Shown in pieces: positions 25,579-34,907 of a stretch of 64,000 bases of DNA. Numbering within the stretch: the first letter of the stretch is position 1; each line of letters opens with the position of its first letter. Both the position numbers and the translations under genes were made by a program. The notes under the pieces were generated by a model. The model made no database searches. It was given only the letters and a program-made list of their open reading frames with translations, and was not told the DNA's origin. This DNA is from a halophilic archaeon SHRA6 (lineage in GTDB: Archaea > Halobacteriota > Halobacteria > Halobacteriales > Haloferacaceae). The DNA lies in NCBI GenBank assembly GCA_005239175.1, contig SOPS01000001.1:1116001-1180000 (forward strand), written 5' to 3'.

Positions 25579-26358
25579 ATGTCCGATCACACACCCGACA
25601 CAGGGGGTCAGTCTGATCGCCTCGTTTCCGTTGAGGACGTGTCGTTCAGCTACACAGCTCGAGAGGTTCTCACAGACATTTCCATAGCCGTCGATCGCGG
25701 CGAATACGTGGGAATTGTCGGCCCAAACGGCTCTGGAAAGAGTACGCTGCTCCGATTGCTCCTCGGGTTACACGAACCAGACGACGGCTGGATTGAGCTA
25801 TTCGGCCACCCCGCGGGCGATTTTATCGATCGAGAGAAGGTGGGATACGTCGCCCAGGACGTCACCGAAAACACGAAACGGATGCCGATCACCGTCAAAG
25901 AGGTCGTCCTCATGGGGCGGTTTGCCCATGTTGGCTTCGGCCGGATCACGAGCGCCGATCGCGAGCGCGCCAGCGAGGCGTTAGCAACCGTCGGGATCAG
26001 CCATCTCGCCGATCGCAAGATCACCCACCTCTCCGGTGGACAGCGACAGCGGGCGTACATTGCGCGTGCGCTCGCCAGCGAAGCAGAACTGCTCGTTCTC
26101 GACGAACCGACTGTCGGCGTCGACGCTGAATCCGTTGACGCGTTCTTTGAGCTACTGGCGGATCTCAACGATGACGGCATGACGATCCTGCTGGTCGAAC
26201 ACGACATCGGCGCGGTCATCACACACGCCTCGCGCGTGATCTGTCTCAACAGAGAGCTGTACTTCGACGGCGATCCCGCCTCGTTTGCGGCGAGTGACGC
26301 GCTCGATCGCGCCTTCGGGACGAACGTTCGACGAGAAGATGAGGTGGTGCCCTCGTGA
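25579..26358 (+). CDS. znuC: Zn/Mn ABC transporter ATP-binding protein
   Basis: A 259-residue ABC ATPase. Walker A is GPNGSGKSTLL (about residue 50), the Q-loop lies in YVAQDV, the signature is LSGGQRQR, Walker B is LLVLDEPTVGVD, and the H-loop is LLVEHD. Six bases separate it from znuA, and its stop overlaps the znuB start by four bases (GTGA). It powers import by the ZnuB permease. Confidence 0.94.
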   Translation: MSDHTPDTGGQSDRLVSVEDVSFSYTAREVLTDISIAVDRGEYVGIVGPNGSGKSTLLRLLLGLHEPDDGWIELFGHPAGDFIDREKVGYVAQDVTENTKRMPITVKEVVLMGRFAHVGFGRITSADRERASEALATVGISHLADRKITHLSGGQRQRAYIARALASEAELLVLDEPTVGVDAESVDAFFELLADLNDDGMTILLVEHDIGAVITHASRVICLNRELYFDGDPASFAASDALDRAFGTNVRREDEVVPS

Positions 26359-27326
26359 TCGCCTCCATTGCTTCGGGCCTGGCCGCAAGCCTCCCCTACG
26401 ACGGATTTGCGTGGCTCGTCAGACGCTGGAGCGACAGCCTCCGGTGGGTCGGCGAGGTGTTCGGCATCGAGATGCTGCAGTACACCTTCATGCACCACGC
26501 GTTCCTTGTCGGGTTGCTCATCGCCGTCATGGCCCCGCTCATTGGTACCTTCCTCGTGCACCGACAGCTTGCGCTCATCGGCGACGCGCTGGCACACACC
26601 GCCTTCGCCGGGGTTGCGATCGGCCTCTTTATCAACTCTATGTTCGGAACTGGCCTCTCACCATACGTCACGGCGGTCATTGTTGCGATGATCGCCGCGC
26701 TCGCGATCGAGATGATCTCGACGGTCACCGACGCCTACAACGATGTCTCGATGGCGATCGTCCTCTCGACGGGGTTTGCGCTCGGCGCCGTGTTGATCAG
26801 CCTGAACACCGGTGGGCTGGCGGTCGGCATCAACCAGTACCTGTTCGGGAATCTCTCGACCGTCTCCCGGGAGAACGTCGTTATTCTCATCGTGCTGTTT
26901 CTCATCGTTTCGCTGCTCGTGACGGTGACGTACAAACAGCTTCTGTACGTGACGTTCGATGAGACCGCCGCGCGGGTTGCAGGGATCAACGTCCCGTGGT
27001 ACAATCGACTGTTGTCGATGCTAACCGCGATGGTCGTTGTCGGCGCAATGCAGATTATGGGTGTCATCCTCGTTGCGGCGATGCTCGTTGTTCCCGTCGC
27101 TGGGGCAGCGCAATTTGCCCGCGGATTCAAAACCTCCCTCCTCGCGTCCGTTGTCCTCGCACAGCTTTCGGTGCTCGTCGGCATCACCCTCTCGTATCAG
27201 TATGAGACGACCGCTGGCGGGACGATCGTCCTCGTGGCAGTTGGGATCTACATCGGGGCAGTCCTCTTCGGGAAGCGCCAACCCGATGCAGCGGCCGACG
27301 CCGCCAGCACTGAGACGACAACGTAA
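26355..27326 (+). CDS. znuB: Zn/Mn ABC transporter permease
   Basis: The 323-residue protein has about eight to nine transmembrane segments, with the ABC-3 family segments APLIGTFLVHRQLALIGDALAHTAFAG and a characteristic run DETAARVAGINVPWYN near residue 205. It starts at GTG, overlapping znuC, so translation is coupled. About 200 AT-rich bases separate it from the dehydrogenase operon. Confidence 0.93.
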   Translation: MIASIASGLAASLPYDGFAWLVRRWSDSLRWVGEVFGIEMLQYTFMHHAFLVGLLIAVMAPLIGTFLVHRQLALIGDALAHTAFAGVAIGLFINSMFGTGLSPYVTAVIVAMIAALAIEMISTVTDAYNDVSMAIVLSTGFALGAVLISLNTGGLAVGINQYLFGNLSTVSRENVVILIVLFLIVSLLVTVTYKQLLYVTFDETAARVAGINVPWYNRLLSMLTAMVVVGAMQIMGVILVAAMLVVPVAGAAQFARGFKTSLLASVVLAQLSVLVGITLSYQYETTAGGTIVLVAVGIYIGAVLFGKRQPDAAADAASTETTT

Positions 27327-27527
27327 ATTACTAATCATTACTTTTTATCGCATAACTCCAATCAATCTACGATATCCAACCATTTTTTCCAGATATTTCA
27401 AACATATACCTGATTTTATTCACATCTCGTGGCTCTCGTGGCATAATTTCGGTCTATAGTAACTGTTTTACGAAAACAATATACATCGCGGCAGAGATTG
27501 CTCAAGCATGCACAGGTGGAGCAACGT

Positions 27528-28637
27528 ATGAGCGTACTCGAACGCGATCCGGGCGACCGCGTACAGGTACTCGACGAGGACGGGACCGTCGTTGGCGAAC
27601 TACCTGATATCGACGACGAAACGATCGTCCAGATGTATCACGACATGGTGTTGGCTCGGCACTTCGATAAGCGCGCGGTGAGCCTCCAGCGACAGGGGCG
27701 GATGGGCACGTACCCACCCTTATCGGGCCAAGAGGCCGCCCAGATCGGCAGCGCCCATGCTCTTGGCGACGACGACTGGCTGTTTCCGAGCTACCGCGAA
27801 CACGGTGCGAGCCTTGTTCGGGGAATTCCGCTCGAGCAGACGCTGCTGTATTGGATGGGCCACGAGGCCGGCAACAAGGTACCCGACGATGTGAACGTGT
27901 TCCCCGTCGCGGTCCCGATCGCCACCCAGACACTCCATGCAACAGGCGCAGCGTGGGCCGCATCGCTGAAGGGCGATACTGACACGGCCGTGTTGTGTTA
28001 CTTCGGCGACGGCGCAACGAGTGAGGGCGACTTCCACGAGGCGTTGAACTTTGCGGGCGTCTTCGATACACCGAACGTGTTCTTCTGTAACAACAATCAG
28101 TGGGCGATCTCGGTGCCCAGAGAGCGCCAGACGGCTTCGGAAACGATCGCCCAGAAGGCGACCGCCTACGGCTTCGAAGGGGTGCAGGTCGACGGGATGG
28201 ACCCGCTCGCGGTGTACAAGGTAACTCGCAAAGCCCTCGAGAAAGCGACCGCTGCAGAGCCGCCCGACTCAGGCCGGCGCCCGACGCTGATCGAGGCGGT
28301 TCAGTATCGCTTCGGCGCACACACGACCGCTGATGATCCGTCTGTCTACCGCGACAGCGACGAAGTCGAGCGCTGGCAGGCGAAGGATCCCATTCCGCGG
28401 CTCGAATCGTTCTGCCGCGACCGTGGCCTCCTCGACGACGAGGCGATCGAGGCGATCGAATCCGACGTGGCTGATCGGGTTGCCGAGGCGATCGAATCCG
28501 CCGAATCGGTTCCCCGACCGCTCCCTGAGGCGTTGTTCGAGTCGGTATATGAGACGATGCCCGACCGCCACCACGACCAACTTGCGGAGATCGAAGCGAT
28601 CCGCGAGGAACACGGCGATGAGGTGTTTTTCGAATGA
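27528..28637 (+). CDS. pdhA: 2-oxoacid (pyruvate) dehydrogenase E1 alpha
   Basis: The 369-residue subunit carries the thiamine-diphosphate motif GDGATSEGDFHEALNFAGV...NNNQWAIS, and EHGASLVRGI and MGHEAGNK typical of E1 alpha. With E1 beta it decarboxylates a 2-oxoacid and transfers the acyl group to the E2 lipoyl arm. The ATG at 27528 is used, with ten upstream codons also open. The 200-base gap upstream is AT-rich, with a TATA-like aatatac about 45 bases before the start. First gene of a four-gene operon. Substrate could be pyruvate or branched 2-oxoacids; haloarchaea usually oxidise pyruvate with a ferredoxin enzyme, so the assignment is by family. Confidence 0.9.
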   Translation: MSVLERDPGDRVQVLDEDGTVVGELPDIDDETIVQMYHDMVLARHFDKRAVSLQRQGRMGTYPPLSGQEAAQIGSAHALGDDDWLFPSYREHGASLVRGIPLEQTLLYWMGHEAGNKVPDDVNVFPVAVPIATQTLHATGAAWAASLKGDTDTAVLCYFGDGATSEGDFHEALNFAGVFDTPNVFFCNNNQWAISVPRERQTASETIAQKATAYGFEGVQVDGMDPLAVYKVTRKALEKATAAEPPDSGRRPTLIEAVQYRFGAHTTADDPSVYRDSDEVERWQAKDPIPRLESFCRDRGLLDDEAIEAIESDVADRVAEAIESAESVPRPLPEALFESVYETMPDRHHDQLAEIEAIREEHGDEVFFE

Positions 28638-29638
28638 GTACACACGAGACGACAGGACAGACCCAGAGCTTGACGCTAGTACAGGCCGTCCGAGACGGAC
28701 TCTACACCGAGATGTCCGTGGACGAAGATGTCATTGTGATGGGCGAAGACGTCGGCAAAAACGGCGGCGTCTTTCGGGCCACAGAAGGGCTCTGGGAGGA
28801 GTTCGGCGACGATCGGGTGATCGACACACCGCTTGCGGAGTCTGGAATCGTCGGCACCGCGGTCGGCATGGCTGCCTACGGGCTCAAACCCGTTCCGGAG
28901 ATCCAGTTTTCGGGCTTCATGTATCCGGCCTTCGATCAGATTGTGAGCCACGTCGCCCGGCTCAGAAACCGCAGCCGTGGCCGGTTTACCTGTCCGATGG
29001 TTATCCGTGCGCCCTACGGCGGCGGCATCCGGGCACCCGAACACCACTCCGAGTCGAAAGAGACCTTTTACGCCCACGAGGCCGGGCTGAAAGTCGTCAT
29101 GCCATCGACGCCGTATGACACAAAGGGGCTTCTCATCTCGGCGATTCGCGATCCCGACCCGGTCATCTTCCTCGAACCGAAACTCATCTATCGGGCGTTC
29201 CGGGGAGACGTGCCCGAGGACGAGTACACCGTCCCGATCGGCGAGGCCGCGACCCGTCGGGAGGGATCGGACGTGTCGGTGTTTACCTACGGTGCGATGA
29301 CTCGCCCCACGATGGAGGCCGTCGAAGAACTCGCCGAGGAGGGCATTGACGCGGAGGTGATCGACCTGCGGACCGTCTCGCCGCTCGATCGCGAGTCGAT
29401 CGTCGAATCGTTCAAAAAGACAGGCCGGGCGGTCGTCGTCAACGAGGCGCCGAAAACCGGCAGCCTCGCCGGCGAGATCACGGCGATCATTCAGGAGGAG
29501 GCGCTGCTCTATCAGGAAGCGCCAGTTAACCGCGTCAGTGGATTCGATGTCCCGTATCCGCTGTACGCGCTGGAGGATTACTACCTCCCGAACGCTGCCC
29601 GTATCACCAAAGCAATAACCGAGACGGTGGAGTTCTAA
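28634..29638 (+). CDS. pdhB: 2-oxoacid (pyruvate) dehydrogenase E1 beta
   Basis: The 334-residue partner of E1 alpha shows VMGEDVGKNGGVFRATEGL, RVIDTPLAESGIVGTAVG and PYGGGIRAPEHHSES, all typical of E1 beta. Its ATG overlaps the E1 alpha stop by four bases (ATGA), so the subunits are translated together. The C-terminal transketolase domain is complete (VVVNEAPKTGSLAGEI). Confidence 0.92.
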   Translation: MSTHETTGQTQSLTLVQAVRDGLYTEMSVDEDVIVMGEDVGKNGGVFRATEGLWEEFGDDRVIDTPLAESGIVGTAVGMAAYGLKPVPEIQFSGFMYPAFDQIVSHVARLRNRSRGRFTCPMVIRAPYGGGIRAPEHHSESKETFYAHEAGLKVVMPSTPYDTKGLLISAIRDPDPVIFLEPKLIYRAFRGDVPEDEYTVPIGEAATRREGSDVSVFTYGAMTRPTMEAVEELAEEGIDAEVIDLRTVSPLDRESIVESFKKTGRAVVVNEAPKTGSLAGEITAIIQEEALLYQEAPVNRVSGFDVPYPLYALEDYYLPNAARITKAITETVEF

Positions 29639-29641
29639 CCG

Positions 29642-31177
29642 ATGGCCACAAAGGAATTCAAACTCCCCGATGTCGGCGAAGGGGTCGCCGAAGGCGAACT
29701 CGTCAGCTGGTTTGTCTCTCCCGGCGATACCGTCACCGAAGACCAGCCCGTCGCAGAGGTCGAAACCGACAAAGCGCTCGTCGAGGTGCCCTCGCCGTAC
29801 AACGGAACGGTGAAAGAACTGCTCGCCAAGGAAGGCGAAATGGTCCCGGTCGGCGATGTGATCATCACCTTCTCAGTTGGTGAGGAGGGCGATGGTAGCG
29901 CCGAGGCTGCCGAGGAGACCGATGCCGACGACAGCGGCGCGGTCACTGCCGAGGAGACGGCTGATGCAGACGTTGGCTCGACGGAGACTGAAACACCCAG
30001 CGGACGGGTGTTCGCACCGCCGAGCGTCCGGCGGCTTGCGCGGGAGTTGGGCGTCGATCTGGCGTCGGTCTCGGGTTCTGGTCCCAGCGGTCGGATCACC
30101 GAAGGTGACGTTCGTGCCGCCGCAGAGGAAGCCGAGGCGGACGAGGACGCACCCAAACCGAAGTCCTTCGAACCGAGCGGCAAATCAGCCGTCTCGAAGG
30201 ACGGCGAGACGGTCTCGGGTGCTGGACTTGCTTCGAGATCGGGATCGGACACCTCGGTTGGTGAACCAGCCGATGTCGAAGCGGCAGGGAGAGACCGGAC
30301 CCTTGCGGCTCCGGCAACCCGGCAGCTGGCCGAGGAGCTGGATGTCGATTTGGACGACGTCCCGACAGACGAGACACGTGACGGCGAGCCGTTCGTCACG
30401 CCGGAAGCGGTCGAGGCGTACGCTGACGCGGTCACAGCGGCGAAACAGGCGGACGCGGCCGGTGCTACCGCCGAGGGTGTTCGCGATCGGATCCCCTACC
30501 GCGGAGTCCGCCGAACGATCGGCGAACAGATGGAGCGCTCGAAGTACACTGCGCCGCACGTCACCCACCACGACACAGTCGTCGTCGACAACCTCGTCGA
30601 GACGCGCGCGGAACTCAAATCAGCCGCCGAGGCCCGCGACGTCCGCCTCACCTACATGCCGTTTGTGCTGAAGGCGATCGTCGCCGCGATGAAGGAGTTC
30701 CCGATCCTCAATTCGACGCTTGACGAGGAGGCCGAAGAGATCGTCCTCAAAGACGAGTACAACATCGGCATCGCGGTTGCGACCGACGCGGGACTCATGG
30801 TCCCGGTCGTCAAGGACGTCGATCAGAAGTCGATCCTCGAACTCGGGGCAGAGATCGCCGACCTCGCCACCCGCGCCCGCGACAGAAAAGTGAGCGTCGA
30901 GGAGATGCGTGGCGGGACATTCACCGTGACGAACTTCGGGGCGATCGGTGGCGAGTACGCCACGCCGATCATCAATTACCCCGAGACGGCGATCCTCGGA
31001 CTCGGCGCGATCGAAAAACGGCCCGTCGTCCACGACGATGAAGTCGTTCCCGCGCACACGCTTCCGTTGTCGCTGTCGATCGATCACCGCGTGATCGACG
31101 GTGCGGAGGCTGGTGCGTTCACAAACGAACTGATGCGGTACCTGCAGAACCCGTCGTTGCTGCTTTTGGAGGCCTAA
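29642..31177 (+). CDS. pdhC: dihydrolipoamide acyltransferase E2
   Basis: The 511-residue core subunit has one lipoyl domain with the lipoylation lysine in ETDKALVEV (Lys44). A long acidic linker leads to a peripheral-subunit-binding motif (PSVRRLARELGVDLASV, from about residue 125). A second PSBD-like segment follows near residue 222 (APATRQLAEELDVDLDDV). The catalytic acyltransferase domain ends with SIDHRVIDGAEAG containing the active-site histidine. The second PSBD-like copy is unusual for E2, or may be a degenerate duplicate. Three bases after pdhB. Confidence 0.92.
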   Translation: MATKEFKLPDVGEGVAEGELVSWFVSPGDTVTEDQPVAEVETDKALVEVPSPYNGTVKELLAKEGEMVPVGDVIITFSVGEEGDGSAEAAEETDADDSGAVTAEETADADVGSTETETPSGRVFAPPSVRRLARELGVDLASVSGSGPSGRITEGDVRAAAEEAEADEDAPKPKSFEPSGKSAVSKDGETVSGAGLASRSGSDTSVGEPADVEAAGRDRTLAAPATRQLAEELDVDLDDVPTDETRDGEPFVTPEAVEAYADAVTAAKQADAAGATAEGVRDRIPYRGVRRTIGEQMERSKYTAPHVTHHDTVVVDNLVETRAELKSAAEARDVRLTYMPFVLKAIVAAMKEFPILNSTLDEEAEEIVLKDEYNIGIAVATDAGLMVPVVKDVDQKSILELGAEIADLATRARDRKVSVEEMRGGTFTVTNFGAIGGEYATPIINYPETAILGLGAIEKRPVVHDDEVVPAHTLPLSLSIDHRVIDGAEAGAFTNELMRYLQNPSLLLLEA

Positions 31178-31181
31178 CACA

Positions 31182-32606
31182 ATGGTTGTAGGAGATATTT
31201 CGACTGGAACGGACGTACTGGTAATCGGCGCGGGACCGGGCGGCTACGTCGCCGCGATCCGCGCCGCACAACGAGACCTCGACGTGACGCTCGTCGAGCG
31301 CGATGCCTACGGCGGGACCTGTCTGAACGTGGGGTGTATCCCGTCGAAGGCGTACATCACGGCCGCCGATCTGGCTGCTGAGGCTGCAACGGCCGAACAC
31401 ATGGGCATTTCCGCTGATCCGGAGGTGGACATGGCGGCGATGACCGAGTGGAAAGACGGCATCGTCGACCAACTCACGAGCGGCGTTGAAAAGCTATGCA
31501 AGGCAAACGGCGTCAACCTCGTCGAGGGGACCGCGACGTTCGCCGACGAGCACAAGGCCCGCGTCGCTCACGGCGGCGAGGGCCAAGGCAGCGAGTCGAT
31601 CGAGTTCGAACACGCCGTCCTCGCGACCGGCTCGCGGCCGATCGAGATCCCGAACTTCTCGTACGACGACGACCTGGTCTGGGACTCGACGGACGCGCTC
31701 GCGGCGACCGAAGTCCCCGATCAACTGGTCGTTGTCGGCGCAGGCTATATCGGGATGGAGCTCTCGACGGCGTTCGCGAAACTTGGCTCCGACGTCACCG
31801 TGATCGAGATGCTCGACGACGTGTTGCCGGGCTACGAGGACGATGTGGCCCGAATCGTTCGCAAGCGCGCCGAAGACCTGGGAATCGAGTTTAACTTCGG
31901 CGAGGGCGCAGCCGGCTGGGAAGCGACAGACGACGGGATCGTCGTGACCGCCGAGACCGAAGACGGGGAGGAATCTGCCTACGAGGCCGATCGAGTCCTC
32001 GTCGCGGTCGGCCGATCGCCGGTTTCAGACACCCTCGAACTGGATAACGCCGGCGTCGAGACAGACGATCGCGGATTCATCCCAACTGATGACCGAACCC
32101 GGACGAACGTCGAGCATATCCACGCGGTCGGCGACGTGGCCGGCGAGCCCATGCTCGCACACGCTGCTTCGAAGGAGGGAATCGTTGCGGCGGAGGTCAT
32201 CGCCGGCGAACCGGCTGCGATGGATGTCCAGGCAATCCCGGCGGCTGTCTTTACCGACCCCGAGATCGGGACAGTCGGACTCACCGAGGCTGAGGCGGCC
32301 GAGGAGGGCTTTGAGCCTGTCGTCGGCGAGATGCCGTTCCGCGCATCTGGCCGGGCGCTGACGACCGGTCACACCGACGGCTTCGTTCGAATCATCGCTG
32401 ATGAAGATTCGGGATTCGTTCTCGGCGCACAGATCATCGGGCCGGAAGCATCCGAACTGATCGCGGAGGTCACGCTCGCGATCGAACTCGGCGCGACGCT
32501 GTCTGACATCGGCTCGACCGTTCACACCCACCCGACGCTCGCCGAAGCCGTGATGGAAGCCGCCGAAAACGCCGAAAGACAGGCGATTCATACGCTGAAC
32601 CGCTGA
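31182..32606 (+). CDS. lpdA: dihydrolipoamide dehydrogenase E3
   Basis: The 474-residue flavoenzyme reoxidises E2 dihydrolipoamide with NAD+. It has the FAD-binding GAGPGGYVAAIRA, the redox disulfide GGTCLNVGCIPSK, the NAD-binding GAGYIGMELST, and the C-terminal catalytic pair in HTHPTLAEAVMEAAEN. It is four bases after pdhC and completes the complex. Confidence 0.95.
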   Translation: MVVGDISTGTDVLVIGAGPGGYVAAIRAAQRDLDVTLVERDAYGGTCLNVGCIPSKAYITAADLAAEAATAEHMGISADPEVDMAAMTEWKDGIVDQLTSGVEKLCKANGVNLVEGTATFADEHKARVAHGGEGQGSESIEFEHAVLATGSRPIEIPNFSYDDDLVWDSTDALAATEVPDQLVVVGAGYIGMELSTAFAKLGSDVTVIEMLDDVLPGYEDDVARIVRKRAEDLGIEFNFGEGAAGWEATDDGIVVTAETEDGEESAYEADRVLVAVGRSPVSDTLELDNAGVETDDRGFIPTDDRTRTNVEHIHAVGDVAGEPMLAHAASKEGIVAAEVIAGEPAAMDVQAIPAAVFTDPEIGTVGLTEAEAAEEGFEPVVGEMPFRASGRALTTGHTDGFVRIIADEDSGFVLGAQIIGPEASELIAEVTLAIELGATLSDIGSTVHTHPTLAEAVMEAAENAERQAIHTLNR

Positions 32607-32701
32607 GCTCGAGCCGGCGGTGGTACCCACTCCCCCGATTGGGAGCCGTCTCGCCGACGCATGCCAAACGCTTAGGTGTCCTCCACGTGTTCCTCTTCGT
32701 C

Positions 32702-33409
32702 ATGAGTCCTCCAACCGACCCCCACGATGAGGAACAGAAAGACGGGGATGACCGCCCTGCGGACACGATCGAGCCCCCGACGCGATCGACTGACACTGAC
32801 GCGTCGACAGCAGACGATCGATCTGACGTGTCGACAGCAGACGATCGATCTGACGTGTCGACAGCAGACGATCGATCTGACGTGTCGACAGCAGACGATC
32901 GACCCGACCAGCCCGGCCTCGGTGCGGATCCACAGGCCGATCGCGACCGATCGCCTGCGGGAGTAGAGAACCAATCGACGCCTGCACAGCCTGTTGGCGG
33001 CGATCCGCAACTGCGTGTCGACTCCCGGTGGTGGTACTGGGTCGCGGCGGTGCCGATCTACGTGCTCATTGGCGCGATCGGGTCGGTCCTCGTCGCCATC
33101 CTGCTTATTGGCACGATCGGCCTCGACATCCTCGGCGGCGGTGGCGCGTTCACCGGCCTTGCGAGTATTCTCCTGCTCATCGCTGGCGGGATCTACGGAC
33201 TCGCGGGACTCGCGCTGTTGTTTTTGTTCCCGATCGGGATTTACCTCGACGCGAAAGCAATCGGCGACCTCCCTGTCGAGTGGCAGCCCGATCCGATCCT
33301 CTACGGCGGACTCGCCGCGCTGTCGGCGCTGTTTTCGGCATTCACGCTGAGCCTGTTCGTCGCGCTGTACTACCTGTACAAGCGCCACGGGGCGATCGGC
33401 GAGCCATAG
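32702..33409 (+). CDS. membrane protein with acidic repeat N-terminus
   Basis: The 235-residue protein begins MSPPTDPHDEEQKD and has a soluble N-terminal 100 residues that include four 9-residue STADDRSDV units. Three to four hydrophobic segments follow (VAAVPIYVLIGAIGSVLVAI, then ILLLIAGGIYGLAGLALLFL, and a last one near the C-terminus). It ends LYYLYKRHGAIGEP. I do not recognise a functional family; similar proteins are annotated as hypothetical in haloarchaea. Confidence 0.7.
   Translation: MSPPTDPHDEEQKDGDDRPADTIEPPTRSTDTDASTADDRSDVSTADDRSDVSTADDRSDVSTADDRPDQPGLGADPQADRDRSPAGVENQSTPAQPVGGDPQLRVDSRWWYWVAAVPIYVLIGAIGSVLVAILLIGTIGLDILGGGGAFTGLASILLLIAGGIYGLAGLALLFLFPIGIYLDAKAIGDLPVEWQPDPILYGGLAALSALFSAFTLSLFVALYYLYKRHGAIGEP
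32804..32908. repeat. 27-bp tandem repeat in membrane protein gene
   Basis: Units start at 32804, 32831, 32858 and 32885 (tcgacagcagacgatcgatc). The first three are identical and the last is altered at its end. Each gives nine residues. Confidence 0.93.
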
Positions 33410-33498
33410 CGCCGGTGCCGACGGACGCGCCGTGACTGCATACGACACGCCGCCCCGTCGTTCGGAAACGATTTGAGTCGCCCCGGTGTGGATAGTGT

Positions 33499-34854
33499 AT
33501 GGACATTTTCGGCTCCAGCGGGGTCCGCGGGGTCGCCGGGAAGGGGCTCTCGCCGGATTTCGTGTTGCGGGTCGCGCGGGCAGCGGCGACTGAATGGGAC
33601 ACAGACCGTGTTGCCGTCGCCCGCGATACCCGGACCACCGGCCAACTGTTCGCGAACATCGCCGCTGGCGGGATCGCGAGCACCGGGGCCGCGGTCGATC
33701 GACTCGGCGTCACGCCAACGCCCGCCGTGACACGCTACTGCGAACACGAATCAACCCCGGCGGTGTTGATCACCGCCTCACACAACCCGCCTGAGTACAA
33801 TGGGATCAAACTCGTCGGCACCGACGGCATTGAGCTTTCGATCCCGACGCTCGAACGCATCGAGACGCACATTCTTGAGGAGAACTTCGCCGTCGCACCG
33901 TGGAACGAAATCACCGATACTCGCCGTGTCGAATCGGTCAACGACGACTACGTTGACGAGCTCGTAGCGTCTGTCGATCGCGAGGCGATCGCCGCGGCGG
34001 ATCTCACCGTCGCAATCGACCCCGGTCACGGCGCGGGCGCGCTCACAAGCCCTGAGTTCTACCGGCGGCTGGGCTGTACCGTGCTCACCGTCAACGGTCA
34101 GCCCGACGGCCACTTCCCCGGCCGGCTGCCCGAACCCGTCGAGGATCACCTCGGTGACCTCTGTGGGCTCGTCGCCTCGACCGACGCTGACGTTGGGATC
34201 GCCCACGACGGCGACGCCGATCGGGCGATCTTCGTCGACGACGACGGGACGTTTATCAGCGGCGAGGAGTCCTTCGCTGCGCTCGCCGCCGAATCGCTCT
34301 CGGCTGGAGACTACACGGTTGCGGCGGTCAACGTCTCTCAGCGGCTTGTCGACGTCTGCAACGACGTCGGAGCGACCTTAGAGCTCACGCCGATCGGCGC
34401 GACGAACATCATCACCCGAATCACGGAGCTGTGGGACGCTGGCGAGTCGGTCCCGATTGCTGGGGAAGGAAATGGGGGGATCTTCTTTCCGAACTATCGG
34501 CTGGTCCGCGACGGCGCCTACATCGGCGCGAAGTTCCTCGAATTGCTCGTCGATCGCCCCGCCAGCGAGGTCGTTGCACCCTATCAGGACTACTTCAACG
34601 TTCGTCGGAATATCGAGTACGAGGGTGACCACGAAAAACAGGCCATGCTTAGCGCGGCCGAGGCGTACGTCCGGACAATCGACGCCGACATCAACTCGAC
34701 CGACGGATTCCGGATGGATCACGGCGACGCCTGGGTGCTTATCCGCCCGAGCGGGACCGAACCAAAGATCCGCATCTACGCGGAAGCCAGTGATCCAAAA
34801 CGAGCTGACGAACTCGCGACCGACGTCTACGACGTCATTGCTGAGGCCTACTGA
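33499..34854 (+). CDS. phosphohexomutase (phosphoglucosamine/phosphomannomutase)
   Basis: The 451-residue alpha-D-phosphohexomutase contains the catalytic serine loop ITASHNPPEYNG, the metal-binding DGDADR, a sugar-specificity GEGNGG segment, and the phosphate-binding RPSGTEPKIRIYAE. It interconverts sugar 1- and 6-phosphates. Small opening FGSSGVRG and overall length suit a GlmM-type phosphoglucosamine mutase, but substrate preference in archaea cannot be read from these motifs. The 3' end of the gene is duplicated just downstream. Confidence 0.9.
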   Translation: MDIFGSSGVRGVAGKGLSPDFVLRVARAAATEWDTDRVAVARDTRTTGQLFANIAAGGIASTGAAVDRLGVTPTPAVTRYCEHESTPAVLITASHNPPEYNGIKLVGTDGIELSIPTLERIETHILEENFAVAPWNEITDTRRVESVNDDYVDELVASVDREAIAAADLTVAIDPGHGAGALTSPEFYRRLGCTVLTVNGQPDGHFPGRLPEPVEDHLGDLCGLVASTDADVGIAHDGDADRAIFVDDDGTFISGEESFAALAAESLSAGDYTVAAVNVSQRLVDVCNDVGATLELTPIGATNIITRITELWDAGESVPIAGEGNGGIFFPNYRLVRDGAYIGAKFLELLVDRPASEVVAPYQDYFNVRRNIEYEGDHEKQAMLSAAEAYVRTIDADINSTDGFRMDHGDAWVLIRPSGTEPKIRIYAEASDPKRADELATDVYDVIAEAY

Positions 34855-34886
34855 ATGACTATAACGTCATTGCTGAGGCCTACTGA
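34832..34886. repeat. 23-bp direct repeat of the mutase gene 3' end
   Basis: acgtcattgctgaggcctac plus tga occurs at 34832-34854, ending in the mutase stop codon, and again, identical, at 34864-34886. The second copy is outside the gene, 32 bases downstream. Confidence 0.95.
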
Positions 34887-34907
34887 TCGCGATCGCATTC
34901 CGTTATA

